A stretch of 9,368 nucleotides of DNA from Actinobacteria bacterium UBA3012 (GTDB lineage: Bacteria; Actinomycetota; Actinomycetes; Nanopelagicales; Nanopelagicaceae): contig DDZI01000048.1 of NCBI GenBank assembly GCA_002346305.1, forward strand, positions 3,301 to 12,668, in the 5' to 3' direction. Positions 1 to 6,081 of the stretch are shown here, in pieces. The translations under genes and the position numbers were made by a program. Under the pieces are notes generated by a model, which was not told the DNA's origin, did not search any database, and saw only the letters and a list, made by a program, of their open reading frames with translations. Each line of letters begins with the position of its first letter. The stretch's first letter is position 1.

Positions 1-278
1 CCTAAATTAACACCAGTCCATCCAGCAATATTTGGTGGAGCCAACATGGTTTGACGATCTGCAGAAACAAATCCAGCAGCAGATAAACCAACTTTGGTAA
101 TCGGTGATGGCGATTGGGCCATTAACTCTCTAACTAAATCTGCAACGCGATCAGTTAATGCAACTCCGCCTTCTTTTGGAGTGTCTTTGCGAATCCGGGC
201 AAGAATTTTTCCATCTTCATTAACAATTCCACCCAGTAATTTAGTACCGCCGACATCAATGCCAATAGCAAGTGTCAT
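1..278 (-). CDS. ROK-family sugar kinase, probable glucokinase (N-terminal part, cut by window edge)
   Basis: The 92 visible codons begin MTLAIGIDVGGTK, the N-terminal phosphate-binding motif of ROK kinases (D8, G10-G11-T12). It is followed by a variable stretch and a VGLSAAGFV segment (about residues 64-72), typical of the first ROK lobe. ROK glucokinases phosphorylate glucose with ATP in the cytoplasm. The zinc-binding and catalytic regions that would fix the substrate lie beyond the window, so glucokinase rests on family and context. The start ATG (278-276) shares one base with the TAA stop of the upstream SRPBCC gene (280-278), a TAATG junction. This implies translational coupling and co-transcription. 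A ROK kinase close to a FadD15-type ligase and an SRPBCC gene is a known actinobacterial arrangement. No frameshift is visible in the part shown. Confidence 0.9.
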   Translation of the reverse strand, partial: MTLAIGIDVGGTKLLGGIVNEDGKILARIRKDTPKEGGVALTDRVADLVRELMAQSPSPITKVGLSAAGFVSADRQTMLAPPNIAGWTGVNL

Positions 279-709
279 TAGCCCTCTATATGTCCTTTCA
301 ATTCCTTCAAAACTTGATCAATAAATGATTTTTCGGCTTTTTGACGCATCATCGCTGGCACCGGCATATTTAATTCAACAGTTAGAGCGTAAGTCAAAAT
401 GGTTTCATCGCCATCGGCTTCTAATTTATAAAAACCATCCATCGCAGTTAACAAATCTGCATCACTTAATGAAAAGGAGATCTGTGCAGGAGCTGCACTC
501 CACTCATAATCCAAAACCACTGTGTCTCGCAAAGGACCTGAGTTGACTTTCAACTCGACTTTGGTCGCCCGGCCCTGCGCATCACTTTCAATCACCTTTA
601 CGGCAGTTATTGCTGAGGACCAGCTGGGATAATTCGGCAAGTCACTGATCACCGTATTTACATCGGCGAGAGGGGCTTCGATCGTGGCGGAGGCTTGGGT
701 TTGGCTCAT
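278..709 (-). CDS. SRPBCC/START-fold protein (polyketide cyclase/dehydrase-like, Rv2185c-type)
   Basis: This 143-residue protein is a single SRPBCC (Bet v 1/START-like) domain. It opens with a strand (ATIEAPLADV, residues 8-17), then a helix and the YPSW turn (27-30) usual in this family. Alternating strands follow (KVELKV, TVVLDYEW, ISFSL, TILTYALTVEL), and a long C-terminal helix from about residue 118 covers the hydrophobic cavity. It has no signal peptide or membrane segment, so it should be cytoplasmic. Such domains bind lipids or other hydrophobic molecules; no enzyme activity can be assigned. Length and pattern fit the actinobacterial Rv2185c (TB16.3) group, which from memory also sits by fadD15 and pimB'. 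It is divergent from the acyl-CoA ligase and coupled to the ROK kinase downstream. The ATG at 709 is supported by a TATCTT hexamer 6 bases before it. Confidence 0.9.
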   Translation of the reverse strand: MSQTQASATIEAPLADVNTVISDLPNYPSWSSAITAVKVIESDAQGRATKVELKVNSGPLRDTVVLDYEWSAAPAQISFSLSDADLLTAMDGFYKLEADGDETILTYALTVELNMPVPAMMRQKAEKSFIDQVLKELKGHIEG

Positions 710-715
710 AGGGCA

Positions 716-721
716 AAGATA
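716..721 (-). promoter_or_regulatory. Candidate -10 element for a leaderless SRPBCC-ROK transcript
   Basis: On the minus strand, TATCTT (721 to 716) is separated by six bases (TGCCCT) from the ATG at 709. Transcription from this TANNNT hexamer would begin at or next to the start codon, and there is no Shine-Dalgarno sequence in that gap. No convincing -35 hexamer is seen 16-18 bases upstream. Leaderless mRNAs with this geometry are common in Actinobacteria. Confidence 0.45.
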
Positions 722-724
722 CCC

Positions 725-754
725 TTCTCACGGCCATAACTCCTGCGCTAGCGT
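725..754 (+). promoter_or_regulatory. Candidate promoter for the fadD-kinase-regulator operon
   Basis: TTCTCA (725-730) and TAGCGT (749-754) form a weak -35/-10 pair with an 18-base spacer in the divergent gap. Transcription would start near 761, leaving a leader of about 40 bases that contains the AGGAG ribosome-binding site. It overlaps the minus-strand promoter region of the SRPBCC gene, so the two may influence each other. Support is motif match only. Confidence 0.3.
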
Positions 755-787
755 GTGACCTGTAACCAACTCTGGCACACCGAATAT

Positions 788-792
788 AGGAG
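788..792 (+). promoter_or_regulatory. Shine-Dalgarno AGGAG fixing the fadD start
   Basis: AGGAG lies 10 bases before the ATG at 803. It supports that ATG over the in-frame GTG at 755, which would add 16 residues unlike the family N-terminus. It is the clearest ribosome-binding site in the window. Confidence 0.7.
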
Positions 793-802
793 CGCGTTTT
801 CC

Positions 803-2590
803 ATGAATCAGATTCACGTCCCGGCTTTAGTTCCTGCCCCTACAAGTGGCAACTTAACTGACCTCGTCGCTGACCGTGCACTTTTCGAACCAGAGCGCGT
901 AATGCTTTCCCGCCCACTCGGTGAAGGGTGGCAAGAAGTTAGCGCCCGCACTTTTGCGGCCGAAGTTCGCCAAGTCGCCAAAGGTTTAATCGCTTTGGGA
1001 ATCAATCCGGGCGACCGCGTTGGAATTTTGGCACGCACACGCTACGAATGGACAATTTTAGATTTTGGAATTTGGTTTGCTGGCGGTGTTGTCGTTCCAG
1101 TTTACGAAACTTCATCTGCTGAACAAATCCAATGGATTCTTGAGGATTCTGGCGCAGTCGCAATTGTTGTTGAGACCCCAACTCATGCGGCGCTAGTTGA
1201 AACAGTGCGAACAAAAGAGTTAAAAAATATTTGGACTATAACCGAGGGTGCGATCGCAACTCTTACTGCTGCAGGATCTGCAATTGCTGATGACCAAGTA
1301 GAAGCCAGACGTAACGCTTTAACTCCTGATGATTTAGCAACTTTGATTTACACATCAGGTACCACCGGAAAACCAAAAGGCGTAATCCTGACTCACGGAA
1401 ACTTTTTATCTGAATGTGGAAATGTGGTCGAAGGTGCTGCTGATTTATTTTTACGCAAAGATGGTTCAACTCTCTTGTTCTTACCTCTAGCTCACGTCTT
1501 TGGTCGAATGATTGAGGTTGGCGCCGTAAAGGCTGGTTTGCATCTTGCTCATTGCTCAGACCCAGTTGCAAAATTGACTGCTGATCTCCAATCTTTTAAG
1601 CCAAACTTTGTTTTATCAGTACCAAGAATTTTTGAGAAGATTTACAACGGAGCGGAAGCAAAAGCCGAAGCCGCGGGCAAGGGAAAGATATTCCGCAAAG
1701 CCGCTTCAATTGCAATTGCTTATAGCAAAGCGATGGAAGATGGACATATCTCCCCTGCTTTGCGAATCAAGCACGGTTTGTTTGATCACTTAGTCTTTGC
1801 AAAGTTGCGCGCTGTTATGGGTGGCAATGTTGATGCAGCGATTTCAGGCGGCGCACCACTTGGTGAGCGCTTGGGACATTTTTATCGTGGTGCCGGCGTT
1901 CGAGTTCTTGAAGGTTATGGATTGACTGAAACCACTGCTGGTGCAACATTGAATTTAACTCAATCCTCCAAAGTCGGCTCAGTAGGTCGACCATTGCCGG
2001 GCACTACCGTGAAAATTGCCGACGATGGAGAAGTCTTAATAAAAGGCCCAATCGTGATGCGCGGATATTGGCAAAATGATGCTGCAAACAAAGAGGTCTT
2101 TACTGAAGATGGATTTTTCAGATCAGGAGACCTTGGCAAGTTAGATGACAATGGCTTCCTATACATCGTTGGCCGAAAGAAGGAATTAATTGTTACCTCT
2201 GGTGGAAAAAATGTTGCACCAGCCCCACTTGAAGATCGCCTACGTGCCCATCCATTAGTTAGCCAATGTGTAGTTGTCGGAGATAACAAGCCTTATATCG
2301 CTGCCTTAGTTACTGTAGATGCAGATGCGATAAAAGGTTGGGCCGCAGCAAACAATAAAGGTGGCGCTACGGTGGCTGACCTTGCGAATGACTCAGCGCT
2401 AATTGCTGTAATTCAAACAGCAGTTGATGAAGCTAATAAATCTGTCAGTAAAGCTGAATCGATTCGTAAGTTTAAAATTCTGCCTGTTGATTTCTCTATC
2501 GCTGGTGGTCAATTAACTGCAAAGATGTCAATCAAACGACACGTGGTGCAAAAAGAGTTCGCGAACGAAATTGAGAGCCTCTACAACTGA
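803..2590 (+). CDS. fadD15: Long-chain fatty-acid-CoA ligase (FadD15-type, AMP-forming)
   Basis: This 595-residue ANL-superfamily enzyme activates fatty acids with ATP and CoA through an acyl-adenylate. Key motifs are intact: the P-loop YTSGTTGKPKG (about 183-193), GYGLTETT (371-378), the adenylate-binding SGDLG with D443, the hinge GRKKELIVTSGGKN (from 457), and the C-terminal GQLTAKMSIKR (about 569-579) that carries the lysine region needed for adenylation. Length and motif spacing fit the long-chain (FAA1-like, COG1022) branch rather than short-chain acetate ligases. No signal peptide or membrane helix is seen. It is the first gene of a plus-strand operon, and its last 20 bases overlap the histidine kinase reading frame. 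From memory the order SRPBCC / fadD15 / pimB' / ripC is shared with M. tuberculosis, which supports FadD15 orthology. The product may feed acyl-CoA to lipid synthesis or beta-oxidation; which one is not visible. Confidence 0.92.
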   Translation: MNQIHVPALVPAPTSGNLTDLVADRALFEPERVMLSRPLGEGWQEVSARTFAAEVRQVAKGLIALGINPGDRVGILARTRYEWTILDFGIWFAGGVVVPVYETSSAEQIQWILEDSGAVAIVVETPTHAALVETVRTKELKNIWTITEGAIATLTAAGSAIADDQVEARRNALTPDDLATLIYTSGTTGKPKGVILTHGNFLSECGNVVEGAADLFLRKDGSTLLFLPLAHVFGRMIEVGAVKAGLHLAHCSDPVAKLTADLQSFKPNFVLSVPRIFEKIYNGAEAKAEAAGKGKIFRKAASIAIAYSKAMEDGHISPALRIKHGLFDHLVFAKLRAVMGGNVDAAISGGAPLGERLGHFYRGAGVRVLEGYGLTETTAGATLNLTQSSKVGSVGRPLPGTTVKIADDGEVLIKGPIVMRGYWQNDAANKEVFTEDGFFRSGDLGKLDDNGFLYIVGRKKELIVTSGGKNVAPAPLEDRLRAHPLVSQCVVVGDNKPYIAALVTVDADAIKGWAAANNKGGATVADLANDSALIAVIQTAVDEANKSVSKAESIRKFKILPVDFSIAGGQLTAKMSIKRHVVQKEFANEIESLYN

Positions 2591-3188
2591 ACGGTCCGAG
2601 CGGATTCGCATCGCCCGTGACCTACATGACGGAATTGCGCAGGAGTTAGTCGCGCTCGGCTACTCACTTGATAAAACCCTGACCGGTTCCTCATTAAGTC
2701 CAGAAGTAAAGGCCCAGTTACGTGAAGTTAGATCACAGTTAACTAACCTCACAAATGAGTTACGTGCTGAAATTTTTTTCTTGCGCAACGCCGGCTCTCA
2801 AAATTTGGGTCAACTCTTGCAATCACTGGTGGGTCGTTTAGAAAAGCAGCATGAGATAAAGATCTCCACGACTATTCCGCTAGGGCTAACTCTTGATGAG
2901 GATCTCTCTTATCAGATATACCGAATTATCCAAGAGGTGCTAACTAATTCGATTAAGCATGCAGATTCAACCCAAATTCAATTGCAACTGAAAACTACTG
3001 GAAACAAACTAGAGATTTTGATTATTGACCAAGTAATTACAAATCAATATGACAAAGAAGAAAAGGATCCAAATACTTTTGGATTGATTGGGATTCAAGA
3101 ACGTAGTGACCAGATAAATGCAATCTGCGAATGGATTCATAATCCTGACTCTGGTTTGCGCTTTACGCTTTCAGTTAATTTGAGTTAG
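2571..3188 (+). CDS. Sensor-less NarL-partner histidine kinase (HisKA_3 plus degenerate HATPase)
   Basis: This 205-residue protein begins almost directly at the dimerisation/phosphoacceptor helix: RIARDLHDGIAQ with H19, D20 and Q24, the HisKA_3 signature. An HATPase domain follows from about residue 110, with the N-box QEVLTNSIKHA (E122, N126, H130). The G1 box is unusual: D153 is kept in LIIDQV, but the glycines of the usual DxGxG are gone. The G2 segment FGLIGIQER (170-178) is recognisable. There is no N-terminal sensor, HAMP, PAS or membrane helix, so the protein is probably cytoplasmic. The start is TTG, inside the last 20 bases of fadD. It is the only ATG/GTG/TTG codon after the in-frame stop at 2514 and before the H-box. 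Two bases separate it from the response regulator, its evident partner. Kinase activity is uncertain; phosphatase activity is plausible. Confidence 0.85.
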   Translation: MRASTTERSERIRIARDLHDGIAQELVALGYSLDKTLTGSSLSPEVKAQLREVRSQLTNLTNELRAEIFFLRNAGSQNLGQLLQSLVGRLEKQHEIKISTTIPLGLTLDEDLSYQIYRIIQEVLTNSIKHADSTQIQLQLKTTGNKLEILIIDQVITNQYDKEEKDPNTFGLIGIQERSDQINAICEWIHNPDSGLRFTLSVNLS

Positions 3189-3190
3189 AA

Positions 3191-3805
3191 ATGGTACGAG
3201 CACTGGTAGTTGATGACCATCCAGTGATTCGCGAGGGCGTGATTAATGCACTGGCCGATGCAGATATTGAAGTAGTTGCCCAGGCCGGATCTAGGACTCA
3301 AGCACGGGCTCAAATTGCTAGTTTCAATCCGGATTTGCTGATCATGGATCTGCATTTACCTGATGGGGATAGCCTGGATCTAATTTTATGGGTGCGCAGT
3401 ATCTCTAAGACCGCAGCAATTGTCGTTTTCACACTCGAGGATGATCCAAATTATTTGTTAGCCGCTGCCAAAGCTGGAGCGAGCGGATACGTCAGTAAAA
3501 GCGCGCCGATAAGTGAACTCGTGGAATCTGTTCGGCACGCCCTGGTCTCACCTTTGGCATTTTCAGCAAGTAAATTACTCAGTGCCATTAATTTTGAAGC
3601 GAACAAGCCTGTGCTTTCAGCTCGCGAACTTGAAGTAGTTGAGCGATTGGCTCGTGGCTGGAGCGCTAATCAGATAGCCGCAGATCTTTACTTAAGTACA
3701 GCAACAATAAAATCCCATGTGGCATCCCTGTATCGAAAGTTGGAATGTTCAAATAAGACAAGTGCAGTAACTAAGGCTAATTCGTTGGGGTTTATAAAAA
3801 TCTAA
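3191..3805 (+). CDS. NarL/FixJ-family response regulator (receiver plus LuxR-type HTH)
   Basis: The 204-residue protein has a receiver domain (about 1-120) with acidic pair D8-D9, phosphoacceptor D53 in LLIMDLHLPDG, T81 and K103. All are conserved, so it should be phosphorylatable. A LuxR-type helix-turn-helix spans about 140-204 (LSARELEVVERLARG, then NQIAADLYLSTATIKSHV), ending immediately after the fold. It is a DNA-binding transcription regulator paired with the adjacent HisKA_3 kinase: the ATG at 3191 follows the kinase stop by two bases. No good ribosome-binding site is seen, which suggests coupled translation. Its TAA stop (3803-3805) overlaps the TAG stop (3804-3802) of the convergent mannosyltransferase. 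Targets are unknown. The flanking acyl-CoA ligase, mannosyltransferase and cell-wall hydrolase genes are the natural candidates, but this is inference. Confidence 0.93.
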   Translation: MVRALVVDDHPVIREGVINALADADIEVVAQAGSRTQARAQIASFNPDLLIMDLHLPDGDSLDLILWVRSISKTAAIVVFTLEDDPNYLLAAAKAGASGYVSKSAPISELVESVRHALVSPLAFSASKLLSAINFEANKPVLSARELEVVERLARGWSANQIAADLYLSTATIKSHVASLYRKLECSNKTSAVTKANSLGFIKI

Positions 3806-4959
3806 TCTGAAATGATCTCCTCAAACCGAGCGCCAATTCCTTCCCAACTCCACAACTGCTCCATCCATGCTCTTCCATCTTCTCCCATTTTCTGACGAAG
3901 TGGCTGATCCGATAATAATTTAATTAAAGCTGCACCAACTTCACGATGATCGCGCCCATTGACGAGTAAGCCGGTTTTCCCGTCGAGAACGGCATCAGGA
4001 GCACCTCCTGATTTACCTGCTATAACTGGCACCCCACAAGCACTTGCTTCCAAATAAACAATTCCTAAACCTTCAACTTCCAATCCCCCATAACGAGAAC
4101 GACATGGTGCAGCGAAAATGTCACCGAGTCGGAAGTAATCTGGCAAAAGTTTATGATCAACACGTCCAGTAAAAATCACAGAATCTTGAACATTTAAATT
4201 ACGAACTAATCTTTCTAAACGTTTTTGATAATTTCCAGTACCTACTAATAAAAGTTTACTTTTAGGAAATTGCTTTAGCACTTCTGGCATTGCTTTTATT
4301 AATTGATCGCTACCTTTTCGAGCAACCAATCTACCAATTGAGACAATTACTGGGGCATCCTCTATCCCCCATTTTTTTTGCAACTCCACGGATTTGGCAC
4401 CAGGAGTAAAACGGTTTAAATCAACGCCAGGTGGAAGATGTACTAATTTGCTGTGATCCTCTCGCAAAAGCGCATTCGCAACTGCACCCCGAGTGAACTC
4501 ACCAAGATAAGTCATCTGGTCTGCTTGCGCACCAATGCGACGTAAGGTGGCCGAAAATAATGGCATCCGGGCCCACCAAACTTCATGGCCGTGCGTTAGC
4601 GCGACAATATGTTTCGCACCGGCTTTGCGTAAAGATTTTGCCAGCAAGCCCAATGGTGCACTGGCTCCAAAAATCACATTTTCACATTTATGGGCTAAAA
4701 ATAAATCAGTAACCGTTTTTGCCAAGCGAGGGGTTGGAAGTAAAACTTTTGCAGTGTCACGAAAAACTTTAATTCTATTTTCTTCCCACATTTGCTGATC
4801 AAACTTAATGACTTCATCTTGCGGAGTTTGCTGGGAAGTTAAAACCACGAAATTTCTCTGTTGATTTTTACTTGCTTGAGCAAGTAGTCCATGAATAAAA
4901 GTTTCAATTCCGCCCGCACGTGGCCCAAAATCATTTGTCACGACAAGGGTGGTGATCAC
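3802..4959 (-). CDS. pimB: GT4 mannosyltransferase, probable PimB (phosphatidylinositol monomannoside mannosyltransferase)
   Basis: This is a 385-residue GT-B glycosyltransferase of family GT4. The N-terminal half has the glycine-rich acceptor loop GPRAGGIETF (12-21) and the THGHE segment (122-126). The C-terminal nucleotide-sugar domain has GRLVARKG (209-216, with R210 and K215) and the EX7E motif (E296 and E304), followed by GGAPDAV. These residues match the PimB' (Rv2188c-type) retaining GDP-mannose-dependent enzymes that add the second mannose to PIM1 on the cytoplasmic membrane face. The chosen GTG start at 4959 gives MITTLVVTNDFGPR; the open frame extends to an ATG at 5007, but the extra 16 residues lie inside ripC and look unlike the family. 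GTG 4959 sits one base after the ripC stop, so the two form an operon. Other GT4 activities cannot be excluded from sequence alone, but gene order strongly supports PimB. Confidence 0.88.
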   Translation of the reverse strand: MITTLVVTNDFGPRAGGIETFIHGLLAQASKNQQRNFVVLTSQQTPQDEVIKFDQQMWEENRIKVFRDTAKVLLPTPRLAKTVTDLFLAHKCENVIFGASAPLGLLAKSLRKAGAKHIVALTHGHEVWWARMPLFSATLRRIGAQADQMTYLGEFTRGAVANALLREDHSKLVHLPPGVDLNRFTPGAKSVELQKKWGIEDAPVIVSIGRLVARKGSDQLIKAMPEVLKQFPKSKLLLVGTGNYQKRLERLVRNLNVQDSVIFTGRVDHKLLPDYFRLGDIFAAPCRSRYGGLEVEGLGIVYLEASACGVPVIAGKSGGAPDAVLDGKTGLLVNGRDHREVGAALIKLLSDQPLRQKMGEDGRAWMEQLWSWEGIGARFEEIISD

Positions 4960-4960
4960 G

Positions 4961-5962
4961 TTATAGCCGAACCGCTCCTGCGAATGGCATCTGGTTGATA
5001 GGTGCAATTTTTACTGCTTGACCAGGTCGTGGTGCGTGAACCATTCTTCCACCACCTAAGTAGATACCAACATGGCTGATTGGACTCTTGAAAAATATTA
5101 AATCTCCCGCTTTAAGTTGTGAGCGGGGAATTTTTTGGCCATATCTAAATTGAGCTCTTGATGAATGTGGAAGTGAAACTCCTGCAGATTGAAATGCTCG
5201 CATGACGAGGCCAGAGCAATCCCAAGTGGTCAATCCAGCAGCACCAAAAACATATCGATCACCAATTTGAGCAAGAGCATATTTGATTGCTTTGCCTGAG
5301 CGCCCACTGACGCCTTTATAAGTTTTTGCGGCACTCTTTGACTTTTTATAATCTTTGGCTTCAGCTCGTTTTTGCGCAGCTAGTACTGCTTTGCGTTCTG
5401 AAGCTTTAAGTGATTTAAGAATTTTTTCTGCATCAGCTAAGTTTTTTTGTGCCGCTTGTGCTTGACGAATAAATTTTGCTTGAGCCGCACGGACTAATTT
5501 CACGCGATCTGTTACCACCAAAGTAGTTTGTTGTAACTTTTGCGATGCTGCTGAATATCGGCGAAGTTCAACGGTTTTTCGTCGAGTCAAAGAATCCAAA
5601 TCTCCAGCAGATGCTAAATATGCTTTTGGATCGGCCGCAAAAAGTAATTGCAGTGATGCACTGTAACCACCATTGATGTACTGATCGAGGGCGATCGCAC
5701 CTAGGCTTTTTTGAATTTCCGTAAGTTCACGTTTTTGTGTGGATGCTTTTTTCTGAACTCCATCTAGCTCTTGATTCAATCGCGATAATTGAAATTTTGC
5801 TTCCTGAGCTCCCTCTGCTGCAGAGGCAGCAGCCTCGCGCAGGTAGTCGACCTTGGCTTGAATCTGTAACAGCCGTGAGGATGGCGCAGCGTTGGCTGGA
5901 ACGCTCAGCGTGCCCAAGAGCATGGCGGCACCGGCCAGATAGAGACCAATACGGGTAAACAT
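4961..5962 (-). CDS. ripC: Secreted NlpC/P60 peptidoglycan endopeptidase (RipC-like)
   Basis: The 333-residue protein starts with a signal peptide: positive MFTR, a hydrophobic core at about 5-22, and a probable cut after ANA at residue 25. A long Ala/Lys/Gln-rich coiled coil covers about 28-200, and a basic linker (about 200-216) leads to the NlpC/P60 domain (about 221-333). Catalytic residues are visible: C249 in WDCSGLV, H297 in SHVGIYLGGG and H309 in MVHAPRPG. Family members cut the D-Glu to diamino-acid bond of stem peptides during cell separation. In RipC the coiled coil connects to the FtsEX complex, so a similar control is inferred here. It lies directly upstream of pimB, as Rv2190c does in M. 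tuberculosis. No Shine-Dalgarno precedes the ATG; a TAACCT hexamer 7 bases away suggests leaderless initiation. Confidence 0.92.
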   Translation of the reverse strand: MFTRIGLYLAGAAMLLGTLSVPANAAPSSRLLQIQAKVDYLREAAASAAEGAQEAKFQLSRLNQELDGVQKKASTQKRELTEIQKSLGAIALDQYINGGYSASLQLLFAADPKAYLASAGDLDSLTRRKTVELRRYSAASQKLQQTTLVVTDRVKLVRAAQAKFIRQAQAAQKNLADAEKILKSLKASERKAVLAAQKRAEAKDYKKSKSAAKTYKGVSGRSGKAIKYALAQIGDRYVFGAAGLTTWDCSGLVMRAFQSAGVSLPHSSRAQFRYGQKIPRSQLKAGDLIFFKSPISHVGIYLGGGRMVHAPRPGQAVKIAPINQMPFAGAVRL

Positions 5963-5969
5963 GTTGGCT

Positions 5970-5999
5970 AGGTTAACCCGCTCAAGGGGGCCGGCTCAA
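5970..5999 (-). promoter_or_regulatory. Candidate leaderless promoter of ripC-pimB
   Basis: On the minus strand, TTGAGC (5999 to 5994) and TAACCT (5975 to 5970) form a -35/-10 pair with an 18-base spacer. The ATG at 5962 lies 7 bases beyond the -10, so the mRNA would begin at or near the start codon. This is the best-formed -35/-10 pair among the four leaderless-looking starts. Confidence 0.45.
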
Positions 6000-6068
6000 A
6001 CCCAAAATGCGTTTGCGCTGGTGAGAGCGGTGTGGCTGAGTCGGCCCAGAGTCCGAGTTCGGGCAAGT

Positions 6069-6074
6069 TAGATT
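6069..6074 (+). promoter_or_regulatory. Candidate -10 element for a leaderless RibD-C-like gene, overlapped by a small inverted repeat
   Basis: TAGATT (6069-6074) is followed by seven bases and the ATG at 6082, with no Shine-Dalgarno between. GGCAA (6062-6066) and TTGCC (6074-6078) form a 5-bp inverted repeat spanning the hexamer, which might be an operator. The arms are short and could be chance. No good -35 is seen. Confidence 0.4.
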
Positions 6075-6081
6075 TGCCGCC

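Noticed and set aside
755..802. GTG start extending the acyl-CoA ligase by 16 residues
   Set aside because: The ATG at 803 has an AGGAG ten bases upstream, and the extension (TCNQLWHTEYRSAFS) does not look like the family N-terminus.
1263..2289. Minus-strand open frames at 1263-1571 and 1960-2289
   Set aside because: They lie wholly inside the acyl-CoA ligase gene, which has every family motif. Their translations are low-complexity and resemble no protein family.
4366..4379. Homopolymer runs (five C and eight T) in pimB as a phase-variation switch
   Set aside because: The reading frame is intact and encodes the variable linker between the two GT-B halves. A run of eight is common in AT-rich genes, and nothing else suggests phase variation.
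4535..4798. Plus-strand open frame inside pimB
   Set aside because: It is antisense to a well-supported glycosyltransferase, with no recognisable domain or ribosome-binding site.
4960..5007. ATG start extending PimB by 16 residues into ripC
   Set aside because: The GTG at 4959 gives the normal GT4 beginning one base after the ripC stop. The extension is just the ripC 3' end read in another frame.
6020..6078. A tRNA-like stretch (GGTGTGGCTGAGTCGG followed by GAGTTCGGG)
   Set aside because: No acceptor stem, anticodon arm or closing pairs can be drawn; the length and loops do not fit a tRNA on either strand.
5963..6081. c-di-AMP (ydaO-type) riboswitch before ripC, since such riboswitches often precede actinobacterial cell-wall hydrolases
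   Set aside because: Fragments such as CCCGAACTCGG and GTTAACCTAGCC are reminiscent, but the conserved core order is absent. The gap is short and a promoter appears right at the start codon.
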